Source: Aureibaculum algae
GTDB lineage: Bacteria > Bacteroidota > Bacteroidia > Flavobacteriales > Flavobacteriaceae
Direction of reading: 5' to 3'
Assembly (NCBI RefSeq): GCF_006065315.1
Contig: NZ_CP040749.1
Location: 2,742,501-2,806,500, forward strand
Length of the DNA: 64,000 bases
Position numbers and translations under genes: made by a program. Positions 18,006-25,748 of the stretch are shown here, piece by piece. Each line of letters starts with the position of its first letter. Positions within the stretch are counted from its first letter, which is position 1. The notes below the pieces were generated by a model. It ran no database searches and was not told where the DNA came from. It was given only the letters and a program-made list of their open reading frames with translations.

Positions 18006-18562
18006 ATTTTGATTTTTATATTTTTCTTTTCAATAGCCAATATTTTTTGAAAGTTGGAAAATAACTTCAAATAATCTAATCTTAAAAGGTACTTCGATTA
18101 TGAGGAATGCAGATAAGTGCAAGATGTGTTTTTGTTGCCACAAAAACGTCTTGTCTGCTCCCGAAGGTCGCAGTGTCAAAAAAAATCTTTTAAGGCAAAA
18201 AAACAAACGTTTTTAAACTTGTGGATTTAGAGGCTGGTATTTGCGGATGAGAATCCACCAGTTTAAAAATGAACCAAATCCGCTCCCGAGAATTCGGGAC
18301 GGATGCGGTAGCCACAATCAACTTATTTAAAATTTATTTCTTGATTATTATAAATTGTTACAATTTTCTTCAATGTTTTCAGGGCTTTACAAAGGATTTG
18401 ACACAATTTTGATATTTTCTTTTAGACCCAATGTTTTCAAACACCCTTTAACCACAGAGCTTTGCGAAGCAAAATGCACCAGTAGCGTTGCTTTAGCACG
18501 CTACCCTCTTGCTCTTCAAATCCGTTCGCCAAAAGCGAACAATTTTTCAGACAAATAGTTAA
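18006..18562. other. Non-coding region behind integrase 1 with conserved hairpins
   Basis: No gene is supported here. It contains a 60-bp inverted repeat block (18210-18269), a second extended hairpin (18278-18304), and smaller stems such as GCTTTGCGAAGC and AGCGT/ACGCT near 18460-18510. The same blocks occur in the same order behind the second integrase (56005-56310). Confidence 0.6.
18210..18304. repeat. Conserved double-hairpin element behind integrase 1
   Basis: The 18-bp arms at 18210-18227 (TTTTTAAACTTGTGGATT) and 18252-18269 (AATCCACCAGTTTAAAAA) pair with one mismatch. Then comes ATCCG-C-TCCCGA-GAAT-TCGGGA-CGGAT (18278-18304). The copy behind integrase 2 keeps both stems, but its second stem is the shorter ATCCGC-CTGA-GCGGAT. 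Structure is kept while sequence changes, so this may be an RNA, a replication or a transfer signal. Confidence 0.55.
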
Positions 18563-18958
18563 CTATTGCTTAAATTTATTGTGATTCATATATTCTTGCC
18601 ATAAAATAAGGATAATTTTTTTTCTTCCATTTTCTTTCTTTGACAAAAAACCATATTCATATACAAACAGGTAAACATCTCCTTTTTGATTTTTCCAGTA
18701 ATGCGTGAAAAAATTTGGGTCAAAGCCTAAATCTATAATTATTTCTGCTCTCACGGTTGCTTTGCCCGCTTTATTATATTCTTTTAAAATTTTTCGGTTT
18801 AGTTTCAATTGATTATCAACTTGGTTAAAAAACTTTGGAGCCTGTTCTTGCGACAATTTATAATGGTATGCACTTTTACAGTATTGATCACAAAATTTCT
18901 TGTCCGATCGCCCTTTGAGTTCCTTATTACAGGACAAACATATTTTTTTAAGTTTCAT
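18563..18958 (-). CDS. Small zinc-ribbon protein of unknown function
   Basis: 131 residues. The N-terminus has C-x2-C...C-x3-C (Cys7, Cys10, Cys23, Cys27; ICLSC and FCDQYC), a zinc ribbon like those in DUF2116-type proteins, followed by a basic helical segment and a C-terminal part with YLFVYEYGFL. It is divergent from the cassette recombinase gene, and a 17-bp-arm palindrome lies between the two. That placement suggests a regulator or accessory factor of the recombinase, but this is inference only. Confidence 0.6.
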   Translation of the reverse strand: MKLKKICLSCNKELKGRSDKKFCDQYCKSAYHYKLSQEQAPKFFNQVDNQLKLNRKILKEYNKAGKATVRAEIIIDLGFDPNFFTHYWKNQKGDVYLFVYEYGFLSKKENGRKKIILILWQEYMNHNKFKQ

Positions 18959-18971
18959 ATAATTTTAATTT

Positions 18972-19014
18972 TAATCGTACATTATACGTATACTATTCGT
19001 ATAATATACGATTA
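18972..19014. promoter_or_regulatory. Long palindrome between zinc-ribbon gene and cassette recombinase
   Basis: TAATCGTACATTATACG (18972-18988) and CGTATAATATACGATTA (18998-19014) form 17-bp inverted arms with one mismatch and a 9-bp centre. It is the only structured element in the divergent promoter region, so it is either an operator or a recombinase/dimer binding site. Confidence 0.6.
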
Positions 19015-19056
19015 TTTTAGTATTTAAATGTAATATTGAATAAAGTAGTAAGTCAA

Positions 19057-20181
19057 ATGGAAAAATCAATAACCCTTAAACACCTATTAATACGAAAACA
19101 GCAATGTATTGGACTACAGTTTTATACTGATACAGTAGTACAAGCATTGATAAAAGAGTTGCCAAGCCCTAAGTGGAGCAAGGAGTTTAACATGGTCTAT
19201 ATCTTAAACACTAAACAGAACGTTAACCTTGTTTTTGAGAAATTTAAGGGTGTGGCTTGGATAAATGGTAATTATTTTTTTCAAAATAAAACGCTGAGAA
19301 ATGATAATGTAGATGTTGATTTAGACTGGTTCAAGAAGCGTGAAAAGAAAAAAGGCTATAGAAAATGCCCCGAAGAATACTTAAAAAAACTTGAACTTAA
19401 AAGATATGCCAACAATACGGTCAAGAATTATGTGTCATGTTTTGAGTCGTTTATAAACCATTATAAAGATTCGGATCTATTAGATTTAAATGAAAATGAC
19501 ATTAGAGACTATTTGCAAAAACTAATTAAGGAAAAGAAGTCAAACTCATCTATAAATCAGACGATCAACGCCATAAAATTTTATTATGAAGTTGTACTTG
19601 GCATGCCCAACAGATTCTATACTATTGAAAGACCAAGGAAAGAAGAAAAATTACCAAAAGTTCTATCAAAAGAAGATGTTTTGAGTGTAATTGAACAAAC
19701 CAACAACATAAAACATCGTTGCATCGTTAGCTTACTATACTCGGCAGGTCTTAGAAGAAGTGAATTGTTGAATTTGAAAGTGGAAAATATCGACAGTAAA
19801 AGAATGTTGATACGAATTGAAGGGGCAAAAGGCAACAAAGATAGATATACTTTGCTTTCAAAAACTTTTTTAAAAGACCTTAGGCTATATTATAGAGAAT
19901 GGAAACCCAAAATATATCTATTTGAAGGCCCTAAAGGAAATCAATATTCGGCAGAAAGTGTGCTCAAAATAGTAAAACGAGCAGCTAAAAAAAGTGGTGT
20001 CAAGATGAATGTTACCCCACATGTTTTAAGGCATTCTTTTGCAACCCATCTACTTGAAAACGGTACAGATTTAAGATATATCCAAGCCTTGCTTGGGCAT
20101 AAAAACCCAAAAACTACCGAAATTTATACACATGTGGCGACAAATGTTTTTTTACAAATAAAAAATCCTTTAGATTTGTAA
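19057..20181 (+). CDS. XerC/D-like tyrosine recombinase heading the cassette array
   Basis: 374 residues from the ATG at 19057 (an upstream TTG at 19036 is possible). An N-terminal extension of about 110 residues precedes the SAM-like domain (PEEYLKKLELKRYANNTVKNYVSCFESFI). The catalytic residues are intact: Arg in YSAGLRRSELL, Lys in GAKGNKDRYT, box II HVLRHSFATHLLENGTDLRYIQALLGHKNPKTTEIYTHV with His, Arg, His and Tyr, and the end IKNPLDL like the SPLD tail of IntI and related recombinases. The ~20-residue insertion that defines integron IntI between patches II and III is absent. It stands directly before the first cassette in the same orientation as the cassettes, so it is the best candidate to recombine the attC-like sites. 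Confidence 0.85.
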   Translation: MEKSITLKHLLIRKQQCIGLQFYTDTVVQALIKELPSPKWSKEFNMVYILNTKQNVNLVFEKFKGVAWINGNYFFQNKTLRNDNVDVDLDWFKKREKKKGYRKCPEEYLKKLELKRYANNTVKNYVSCFESFINHYKDSDLLDLNENDIRDYLQKLIKEKKSNSSINQTINAIKFYYEVVLGMPNRFYTIERPRKEEKLPKVLSKEDVLSVIEQTNNIKHRCIVSLLYSAGLRRSELLNLKVENIDSKRMLIRIEGAKGNKDRYTLLSKTFLKDLRLYYREWKPKIYLFEGPKGNQYSAESVLKIVKRAAKKSGVKMNVTPHVLRHSFATHLLENGTDLRYIQALLGHKNPKTTEIYTHVATNVFLQIKNPLDL

Positions 20182-20232
20182 GGATATATGGAGTATATAG
20201 GTAACGGTACTTATATCCCTTCGTTGGCAATA
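20182..20232. other. Putative primary recombination site (attI-like) and first cassette junction
   Basis: Starts at the recombinase stop codon. GGATATA (20182-20188) and TATATCC (20212-20218) flank a GTATATAGGTAACGGTAC stretch; then C|GTTGGCAATA begins the first cassette at 20223. GTTGGCAATA is the exact reverse complement of TATTGCCAAC at the far end of that cassette (20877-20886). Inferred to be the integration site next to the recombinase. Confidence 0.5.
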
Positions 20233-20258
20233 ATGCAAGAATAATAAATAATAAAAAT

Positions 20259-20855
20259 ATGAATGATTTAGGAGGCTCAATTTGGTCGGCTGCAGTATTA
20301 CTCTTTTTTTTAATGGATCCATTAGGTAATATACCTGTATTACTATCAGTTTTGAAGGGCATAAGCCCTAAACGTCAGCGATTTATTATTATTAGAGAGC
20401 TTTTAATCGCTCTGGTAATATTGATTATTTTCCTTTTTGGAGGGCAGAATCTTTTAAATTTTCTTCATTTACAACAAGAATCAGTTACGATCGCTGGAGG
20501 AATTATCTTATTAATAATAGGTCTTCGATTGATATTTCCTCGTCCAGAAGGTGTAATGGGAAAACAACCTGATGGAGAACCTTTTATAGTTCCGATTGCA
20601 ATACCTATGATTGCAGGTCCTTCAGTTTTAGCGATGCTAATTCTAATGACTAGTAATGAACCAGATCAATTGGGTAATTGGTTTTTCGCTCTTCTTATCG
20701 CCTGGTCACTATCTGCATTATTGTTGCTGACTGCCCCATTTCTTTATAAAATTCTTCGTGAGCGAGGGTTAAAAGCTATTGAACGCTTAATGGGTATGAT
20801 CTTAGTTATGATGGCAGTACAAATGTTAATAAATGGGATTAAAATTCTTTTCTAA
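20259..20855 (+). CDS. MarC-family integral membrane protein (cassette 1)
   Basis: 198 residues with six hydrophobic helices. The family signature is clear: FFLMDPLGNIPVLLSVLKG near the N-terminus, GGIILLIIGLRLIF, and PIAIPMIAGPSVLAMLI. MarC/YhgN proteins sit in the inner membrane; their transport substrate is not established despite the old name multiple antibiotic resistance. It is the first gene after the recombinase. An attC-like site follows 25 bases after the stop codon. Confidence 0.9.
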   Translation: MNDLGGSIWSAAVLLFFLMDPLGNIPVLLSVLKGISPKRQRFIIIRELLIALVILIIFLFGGQNLLNFLHLQQESVTIAGGIILLIIGLRLIFPRPEGVMGKQPDGEPFIVPIAIPMIAGPSVLAMLILMTSNEPDQLGNWFFALLIAWSLSALLLLTAPFLYKILRERGLKAIERLMGMILVMMAVQMLINGIKILF

Positions 20856-20876
20856 TATAATTTAATAAAGGCACAT

Positions 20877-21012
20877 ATTGCCAACACCGTGTATAATTAA
20901 TGGCTAGTTATCGTCTACCTACGAAAATTCTCGCGGATTTTCTATTCAGTTTTTATTTGCTAAATTAGGTTCTTAAACACGCCACTAATCATACACAAAA
21001 CCGTTGTGGTTA
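20877..21012. repeat. attC-like site 1 (intact)
   Basis: Left arm TATTGCCAACACCG then GTGTATAATTAATGGC; right arm GCCACTAATCATACAC then CCGTTGTGGTTA. The 16-bp inner stem pairs at 14 positions. Inside is a GAAAATTC-TCGC-GGATTTTC hairpin. This is the type member of the sites in the array. Confidence 0.75.
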
Positions 21013-21026
21013 ATTTGCCCAAACCT

Positions 21027-21710
21027 ATGAACAGAAAACTGATTTTAATATTTCTACTTACAATTGTCCAACTTTCTTGGGCTCAAGATTGTGATTTTGA
21101 AATACGAAATTTGTCGAATAATCTAAATGGGGAATCTGAACTTATTGATAAAGCGGAATATGATAAAGCTGTTAGAATTTCAGAAGAATTTATTGACTTT
21201 AAGCCAAGATCTGAAATTGAACTGACCAAAAAGTATCCTGAAATTTTCAAACTTAAAGATTCTTGTTACACATTTTTAGCAAACCCAAATATCGGAATTG
21301 GAATAAAAACACCTGAATTAAAAGCGTGTAAATATTTATTAAAAGAAAAAGGATATTCCAATTACGAATTTAAAGGAACTTATTGCGGAAATGCATTAAT
21401 TGAAATTACTGAATTTGAAGGTTGGGGATTTTTATCAGTTGACTTAAAAAACGGACTGACTTGTCGCACAATGGGAAAACCTTTGACTTCAAATGGAGAA
21501 ACGGCTATTTCACACTCAAACTATTATGGAGAAGAGGAAATCGCATTAACGGATTTAAAAACTAAAGAACAGTACGTTATTGGAATTGAAGGTTGGAGAA
21601 CAATAGAATCTAAAGTTTCAAAAAATAGTTACTATTTAAAACTTGAATCTGAATTTCAAACAGGTTGTGAAAAGGAAATTAAATATTTGAAAGTGGAAAT
21701 AAAAAACTAA
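21027..21710 (+). CDS. Secreted protein of unknown function (cassette 2)
   Basis: 227 residues from the ATG at 21027, which begins a clean signal peptide (MNRKLILIFLLTIVQLSWAQ); the in-frame GTG upstream lies inside the recombination site. The mature protein has four Cys residues (CDFE, DSCYTF, ACKYLL, TYCGNA and further TCRT, GCEKE), so disulfides in the periplasm or outside are likely. No family recognised. The attC-like site begins at the stop codon. Confidence 0.7.
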   Translation: MNRKLILIFLLTIVQLSWAQDCDFEIRNLSNNLNGESELIDKAEYDKAVRISEEFIDFKPRSEIELTKKYPEIFKLKDSCYTFLANPNIGIGIKTPELKACKYLLKEKGYSNYEFKGTYCGNALIEITEFEGWGFLSVDLKNGLTCRTMGKPLTSNGETAISHSNYYGEEEIALTDLKTKEQYVIGIEGWRTIESKVSKNSYYLKLESEFQTGCEKEIKYLKVEIKN

Positions 21711-22062
21711 CCACAACAAAGTACTGTGGTAAAAAACAAATAAAACTTCATTAATTTTTCACTAAAGTACTTTTATAATTTCCATAATATATTACCCCTG
21801 ATTTAGCAAAAGCCCGTTTTAACAACTTATTACATACTGCTATTAACGCTGAATTTTCACAGAGTACTTTGAGTACATTTACTGCCCAGATTTTTGATTT
21901 GCTTTATTGCCATTTTATGGCTACATTTGAAAGGCTGTCGCTAAATAAAACCCTACTCCAACCCAATTGAAGTGCAGTATACCTTAGCTATGTTATTACA
22001 AGAAAATACGATAATAATTATAACGGTAATAAACGTAATGTGTTTGTACAATTGTTGTGTGT
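21708..22062. repeat. attC-like site 2 (long type)
   Basis: Begins TAACCACAACAAAGTAC, ends GTACAATTGTTGTGTG. About 280 bp of the interior is shared, at roughly 85-90 % by eye, with the site at 22800-23184. No gene is supported inside. The left core is complementary to the start of cassette 2. Confidence 0.65.
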
Positions 22063-22184
22063 CATACCCGAAAACGACTAAAATTGAGGAATTGGCACAG
22101 ATGACGTAAAGATGACATAAAGATGACGCTACTTAAATATAAGATTCGATTTAGTTTTGTTCGAAATAATTAAATCTCGGAAAA

Positions 22185-22790
22185 ATGAAGAACAAAGAAT
22201 TAGCAAAAAGAGTAAGAGAATTAAGAAAAAGAAAAGGTTTATCTCAAGAGGAGTTGACTGAAGATTCTGGACTTAGTTTAAGAACAATCCAACGAATTGA
22301 AAACGGAGAAACCGAACCAACGGGCGATACTCTCAAAAGAATATCTAACGCATTGAATGTTAATCCAGATGAGTTAATTGATTGGACAATTAAAGAAGAT
22401 AGAGGTTATCTAAAAGCACTTAACTTATCTACTCTTACTTTTCTTTTCTTTCCTTTACTTGGAATTCTAGTCCCTTTAATTTTGTGGAATTCCAAAAAAG
22501 ACAAATTAAAAGATATCAATAAAATAGGAAAAGACATTATTAACTTTGAGATTTCTTGGACAATATTTTTTTTCCTTGGGTTTATATTAAATACAATTTA
22601 TATGGCAAGTAAGTGGCATACGGATGAATTTATTTCTGGAGGCAGTATAGCATCAAGTATGAAATTTAACTTTTTCTTTCTGATTTTTATGTATGCATTT
22701 AATTTTGCGTTTATAATTTTCAATACACTCTTAATTGGAAAAGGAAAAGATGTAAAATACTATCCAAAGATTAGATTCTTGAGAAATTAA
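22185..22790 (+). CDS. HTH regulator fused to a DUF4870-like membrane domain (cassette 3)
   Basis: 201 residues. Residues 1-65 are an XRE-type HTH (LAKRVRELRKRKGLSQEELTEDSGLSLRTIQRIENGETEPTGDTLKRI). The rest carries about four transmembrane helices with DUF4870-like features (LLGILVPLILWNSKKD, INFEISWTIFFF, YPKIRFL). Such proteins are membrane-tethered DNA-binding regulators of unknown signal, common in Bacteroidetes. The AT content and short isolated setting fit cassette cargo. Target genes are unknown. Confidence 0.85.
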   Translation: MKNKELAKRVRELRKRKGLSQEELTEDSGLSLRTIQRIENGETEPTGDTLKRISNALNVNPDELIDWTIKEDRGYLKALNLSTLTFLFFPLLGILVPLILWNSKKDKLKDINKIGKDIINFEISWTIFFFLGFILNTIYMASKWHTDEFISGGSIASSMKFNFFFLIFMYAFNFAFIIFNTLLIGKGKDVKYYPKIRFLRN

Positions 22791-22799
22791 AAAGTACGT

Positions 22800-23184
22800 C
22801 ACACAACAAAGAACTGAGCTAAAAAACAAACAATTTCTTCATTAAATAAACACACTATTATTCTAGGCTCAAAATACGATTAATAGGTGTTTTGAGCTTT
22901 TATTTTTCATATATTACCCTTAATTTAGCAATAGCCTGTTTTAACAACTTGTTTTATACTGCTATTCATGCTAAATTTTCACACCGTAGTTTGAGCACAT
23001 TTAAGGCCCAGATTTTTGATTTGCTTTATTGCCATTTTAATGCTACATTTGAAAGGCAGTCGCTAAATAAAACCCTACTCCAACCCAATTGAAGTGCAGT
23101 ATACCTTAGCTATGTTATTACAAGAAAAAGTATAATAAACATAACAGGGATAAACGTAATACGTTTATACAATAGTTGTGGGTA
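22800..23184. repeat. attC-like site 3 (long type)
   Basis: Begins CACACAACAAAGAACTGAG, ends ATACAATAGTTGTGGGTA. A 66-codon open frame at 22892-23092 lies wholly in this repeated interior and is not preserved in the sister site at 21708, so I do not call a gene. Confidence 0.65.
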
Positions 23185-23200
23185 ATACGAGAAAAACGAA

Positions 23201-23824
23201 ATGGCAGGAATAACAAGCGAACAAATCAGATTTTTAAAAGAACAAAATATTCATCCGAAATTTGTTTTTAACGCAGACGGACTTTCTAAATCTGAATATC
23301 GTGTGATTATGAAAGAACTGAATAAATTAGTTGCTTATAATGTTACACCTTGCCAAAAAGAGGGTCACACTTTACGAACCAGAAGTGGACATTGTTGTCA
23401 ATGTAATACAGCAACATTAGGATTTCAAAAAAGGAATGACTCTGGTGGAATAGTATATATTGCTGGAAGTTTAACCGGAGAACTTGTGAAAATCGGATTT
23501 TCAAAAGCGGTCGAAGTCAGAACCGAATCACTAAATCGGACTAAATATGCTGGATTTAATGACTGGAAAATACTTTACGCTCTAAAAAGTAAAAATGCTG
23601 GACGAATAGAAACTAAAGCGAATTCATTGCTACACGAATATGCTTTTTCGGTTGACTATGAACACGACGGACATTGGCAAGATTCGTATGAAACTTATCA
23701 TTGTGCATATTCCAAAGCAAAGGAATTTGTTGAAAAAGCCTTTAAGTCAGAAAATTATGAAATTGATATTGAGAGAAATAGTCCGACTGAAAAATATGAA
23801 TTTAGGAATTTAAAGAAATTATAA
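23201..23824 (+). CDS. GIY-YIG (T5orf172-like) nuclease-domain protein (cassette 4)
   Basis: 207 residues. An N-terminal Cys/His cluster (CQKEGHTLRTRSGHCCQCN, residues about 47-66) looks like a zinc-binding module. Residues about 85-185 match the T5orf172 form of the GIY-YIG nuclease fold: GGIVYIAGSLTGELVKIGFSK, R-T-x-S-L-N-R, and KNAGRIETKANSLLHEYAF with the conserved Glu/His region. It may be a DNA-cleaving or DNA-binding protein; phage defence or mobility roles are possible. ATG start follows the site by 16 bases. Confidence 0.75.
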   Translation: MAGITSEQIRFLKEQNIHPKFVFNADGLSKSEYRVIMKELNKLVAYNVTPCQKEGHTLRTRSGHCCQCNTATLGFQKRNDSGGIVYIAGSLTGELVKIGFSKAVEVRTESLNRTKYAGFNDWKILYALKSKNAGRIETKANSLLHEYAFSVDYEHDGHWQDSYETYHCAYSKAKEFVEKAFKSENYEIDIERNSPTEKYEFRNLKKL

Positions 23825-23851
23825 ACTGGAAAAGTACTACCCACAACACCG

Positions 23852-25607
23852 GTAATCGTTGCACAAGCACCAAAATAGACCATCTGGATTAATTGGGGAT
23901 TTATTTTTAGTAGTTTTAAGCGTGGCTATAATTTTTTCTGTCCCCTATTTCATCTTTTTTAAAAGGCTTAAAATGGCTTGATCTGCTCAATATATGCCAA
24001 AAACAGTGAGTTAAGTACAGCGCAAGTGATTTGGCATCACTTCTGACAACTTTACTTGTGAATTTTAGGTACTTTTTCAGGTTGTAGGCAATGGCGGAGA
24101 GATGCATCACCTTGTTGGCTTGCTCAATGCCAATGGTATTTATTTTACGTAAGCCCATGAATTGAGTTAGCGTTCCAAAGACAGGTTCAACAGTACTCTG
24201 TCGTTTTGATTTCATATAACGACCTTGGTTGCTGCTTACGCGATGGTTATTTCGTTCGTATTCTTCTCTGTAATAAGTTACCGAAAATTTCTTTTCTTGT
24301 GCTGTCTTACCTAAACATTGTTTTCTTATCGGACAGTCTCTACAAATTTTTGAGGAGATTCTATATTCCTTTTTCTTACTACCTGTTCTATAATCATTAA
24401 ACACTTTTTTAAAGGGAACGATATGACCCTCTGGACAGAGATAATGATCCTCTTGTTTGACATATTCAAAATCCTCAGGACCGCCTTTATACGTCCCGTG
24501 AGGTGGTATAAAACTTCGTAAACCTATTTTTTCCAAAAAAGCATAATTCTCTCCATCACTATAGCCTGTATCGGCCACTAGATTTTGCCATAAGATCCCT
24601 TGTTTGTTCAATCGTTTTTTTAATCGAGGTACAATGTCTTGTAAGTATTGGCTGTCTTTCTTATCTGCCTTATACGCTTTAATGTCAGTGATTACATGAT
24701 GTCCAGTGTCAACACTTAGCTGACTCATATAGTTCAGCTTGCGTGCCTTGCCTGGCTTTACACTAATTTTAGCATCCGGATCGGTGGGACTATAATGCGT
24801 TTTGTTTGAGGTGTATTTTGAGTTTTTATTGTTTGCACCCGTGCGTTGATCTTGATCTTTTGACCATTTTTTATTCCGACTTTTAATAGCAGACAATTCT
24901 TGCTTGGTGGCACTAATTTTTTTTTGAGCATCTGAAGCTTTATTCTCTTTGGCTTTTCGAATAGGCTTTTGTTTATCCATGCTACTGATATGGCGTAGCT
25001 TTTTTAAGTGGTCTTCTAATTCTTCTTCAGGCACTTTTAACTCCAAGGTATCCATCGAGGCATTTGCCTTTATTGGAGCAGAATCTATCGCTTGAGTATG
25101 GCCACTTACCATGCCTTTGTCAACACACATAATTAAAACACGCGTAAAGACTTCTTCAAAAACTTTTTCTGGATATAATTGACGCGTACGACTTATTGTG
25201 CTATGCCAGGGCAACTCTTCATCAATATCATAGCCTAAAAAATACAATATGTCCAAACGTAAACTACAATGGGCAATCAACTGTCGATCACTGATAATAT
25301 TCTCTAAATATCCCACCAAACACAACTTGAAAAACACGGTAGGATCTATGCTCTTTTGACCACTGTCTCCATAATAAGGACGTGTCAGTACATATAGAAA
25401 ATGTAGGTCTAATTCCCCATTTAATCGTCGATAAAAATTCTCCTTTGGAATCCGATCACTCATTCGGAATTGAGTGAATAATTTCTCTTGATACTCTTTT
25501 TTGCCTTGCATACCTCAAGATACAGAATATCAGTCTAATGACCAATAAATTCATGCGTTTTTTAGTTCATTTTATCCCTAATTATATATATCTTGTGCAA
25601 CAGGCAC
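23852..25607 (-). mobile_element. IS1182-family insertion sequence, copy 1
   Basis: 1756 bp. Ends GTAATCGTTGCACAAG and CTTGTGCAACAGGCAC pair as imperfect inverted repeats (GTTGCACAAG core). A 4-bp target duplication ACCG flanks it. The element is nearly identical to the copy at 33594-35349, including the full transposase; both lie at the same position in an attC-like site. Confidence 0.85.
23916..25511 (-). CDS. IS1182-family transposase (copy 1)
   Basis: 531 residues, full length. The N-terminal DUF772 region (LDLHFLYVLTRPYYGDSGQKSIDPTVFFKL) and DDE domain are visible: TQAIDSAPIKANAS, the second Asp in NLVADTGYSDGEN, and the Glu region QSTVEPVFGTLTQFMG. A four-Cys cluster (CRDCPIRKQC) lies before the last Glu, as is usual for the family. 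Identical in translation to the copy at 33658-35253, so both insertions are recent. Confidence 0.92.
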   Translation of the reverse strand: MQGKKEYQEKLFTQFRMSDRIPKENFYRRLNGELDLHFLYVLTRPYYGDSGQKSIDPTVFFKLCLVGYLENIISDRQLIAHCSLRLDILYFLGYDIDEELPWHSTISRTRQLYPEKVFEEVFTRVLIMCVDKGMVSGHTQAIDSAPIKANASMDTLELKVPEEELEDHLKKLRHISSMDKQKPIRKAKENKASDAQKKISATKQELSAIKSRNKKWSKDQDQRTGANNKNSKYTSNKTHYSPTDPDAKISVKPGKARKLNYMSQLSVDTGHHVITDIKAYKADKKDSQYLQDIVPRLKKRLNKQGILWQNLVADTGYSDGENYAFLEKIGLRSFIPPHGTYKGGPEDFEYVKQEDHYLCPEGHIVPFKKVFNDYRTGSKKKEYRISSKICRDCPIRKQCLGKTAQEKKFSVTYYREEYERNNHRVSSNQGRYMKSKRQSTVEPVFGTLTQFMGLRKINTIGIEQANKVMHLSAIAYNLKKYLKFTSKVVRSDAKSLALYLTHCFWHILSRSSHFKPFKKDEIGDRKNYSHA

Positions 25608-25748
25608 ACCGTGTATAATTAATTGCTTGGGTCTGTATGTACTCGGAAAATCCTTCGGATTTCCCTAACGTTCGGTTTCCTTTTACTAAATTAGTTGCTG
25701 AACCACGCAACTAACCATACACAAACCGTTGTGGCTAATTTGGTACGG

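Larger units (their letters stand above)
23838..25737. repeat. attC-like site 4, split by an IS1182-family element
   Basis: Left part TACCCACAACACCG (23838-23851), right part ACCGTGTATAATTAATTGC ... ACACAAACCGTTGTGGCTA (25608-25737). The interior hairpin is GGAAAATCC-TTC-GGATTTCC. The insertion duplicates ACCG. Confidence 0.7.

Noticed and set aside
18355-18558. 67-codon plus-strand frame behind integrase 1
   Set aside because: No protein-like pattern; it overlaps a hairpin-rich region conserved behind integrase 2 as DNA but not as a frame.
19057-20181. Housekeeping XerC or XerD
   Set aside because: It sits inside a mobile element, has a long N-terminal extension and heads a cassette array; housekeeping Xer proteins are about 300 residues and lie in core regions.
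22892-23092. 66-codon open frame as a gene
   Set aside because: It lies wholly in the repeated interior of a cassette recombination site and is broken in the sister site at 21708-22062.
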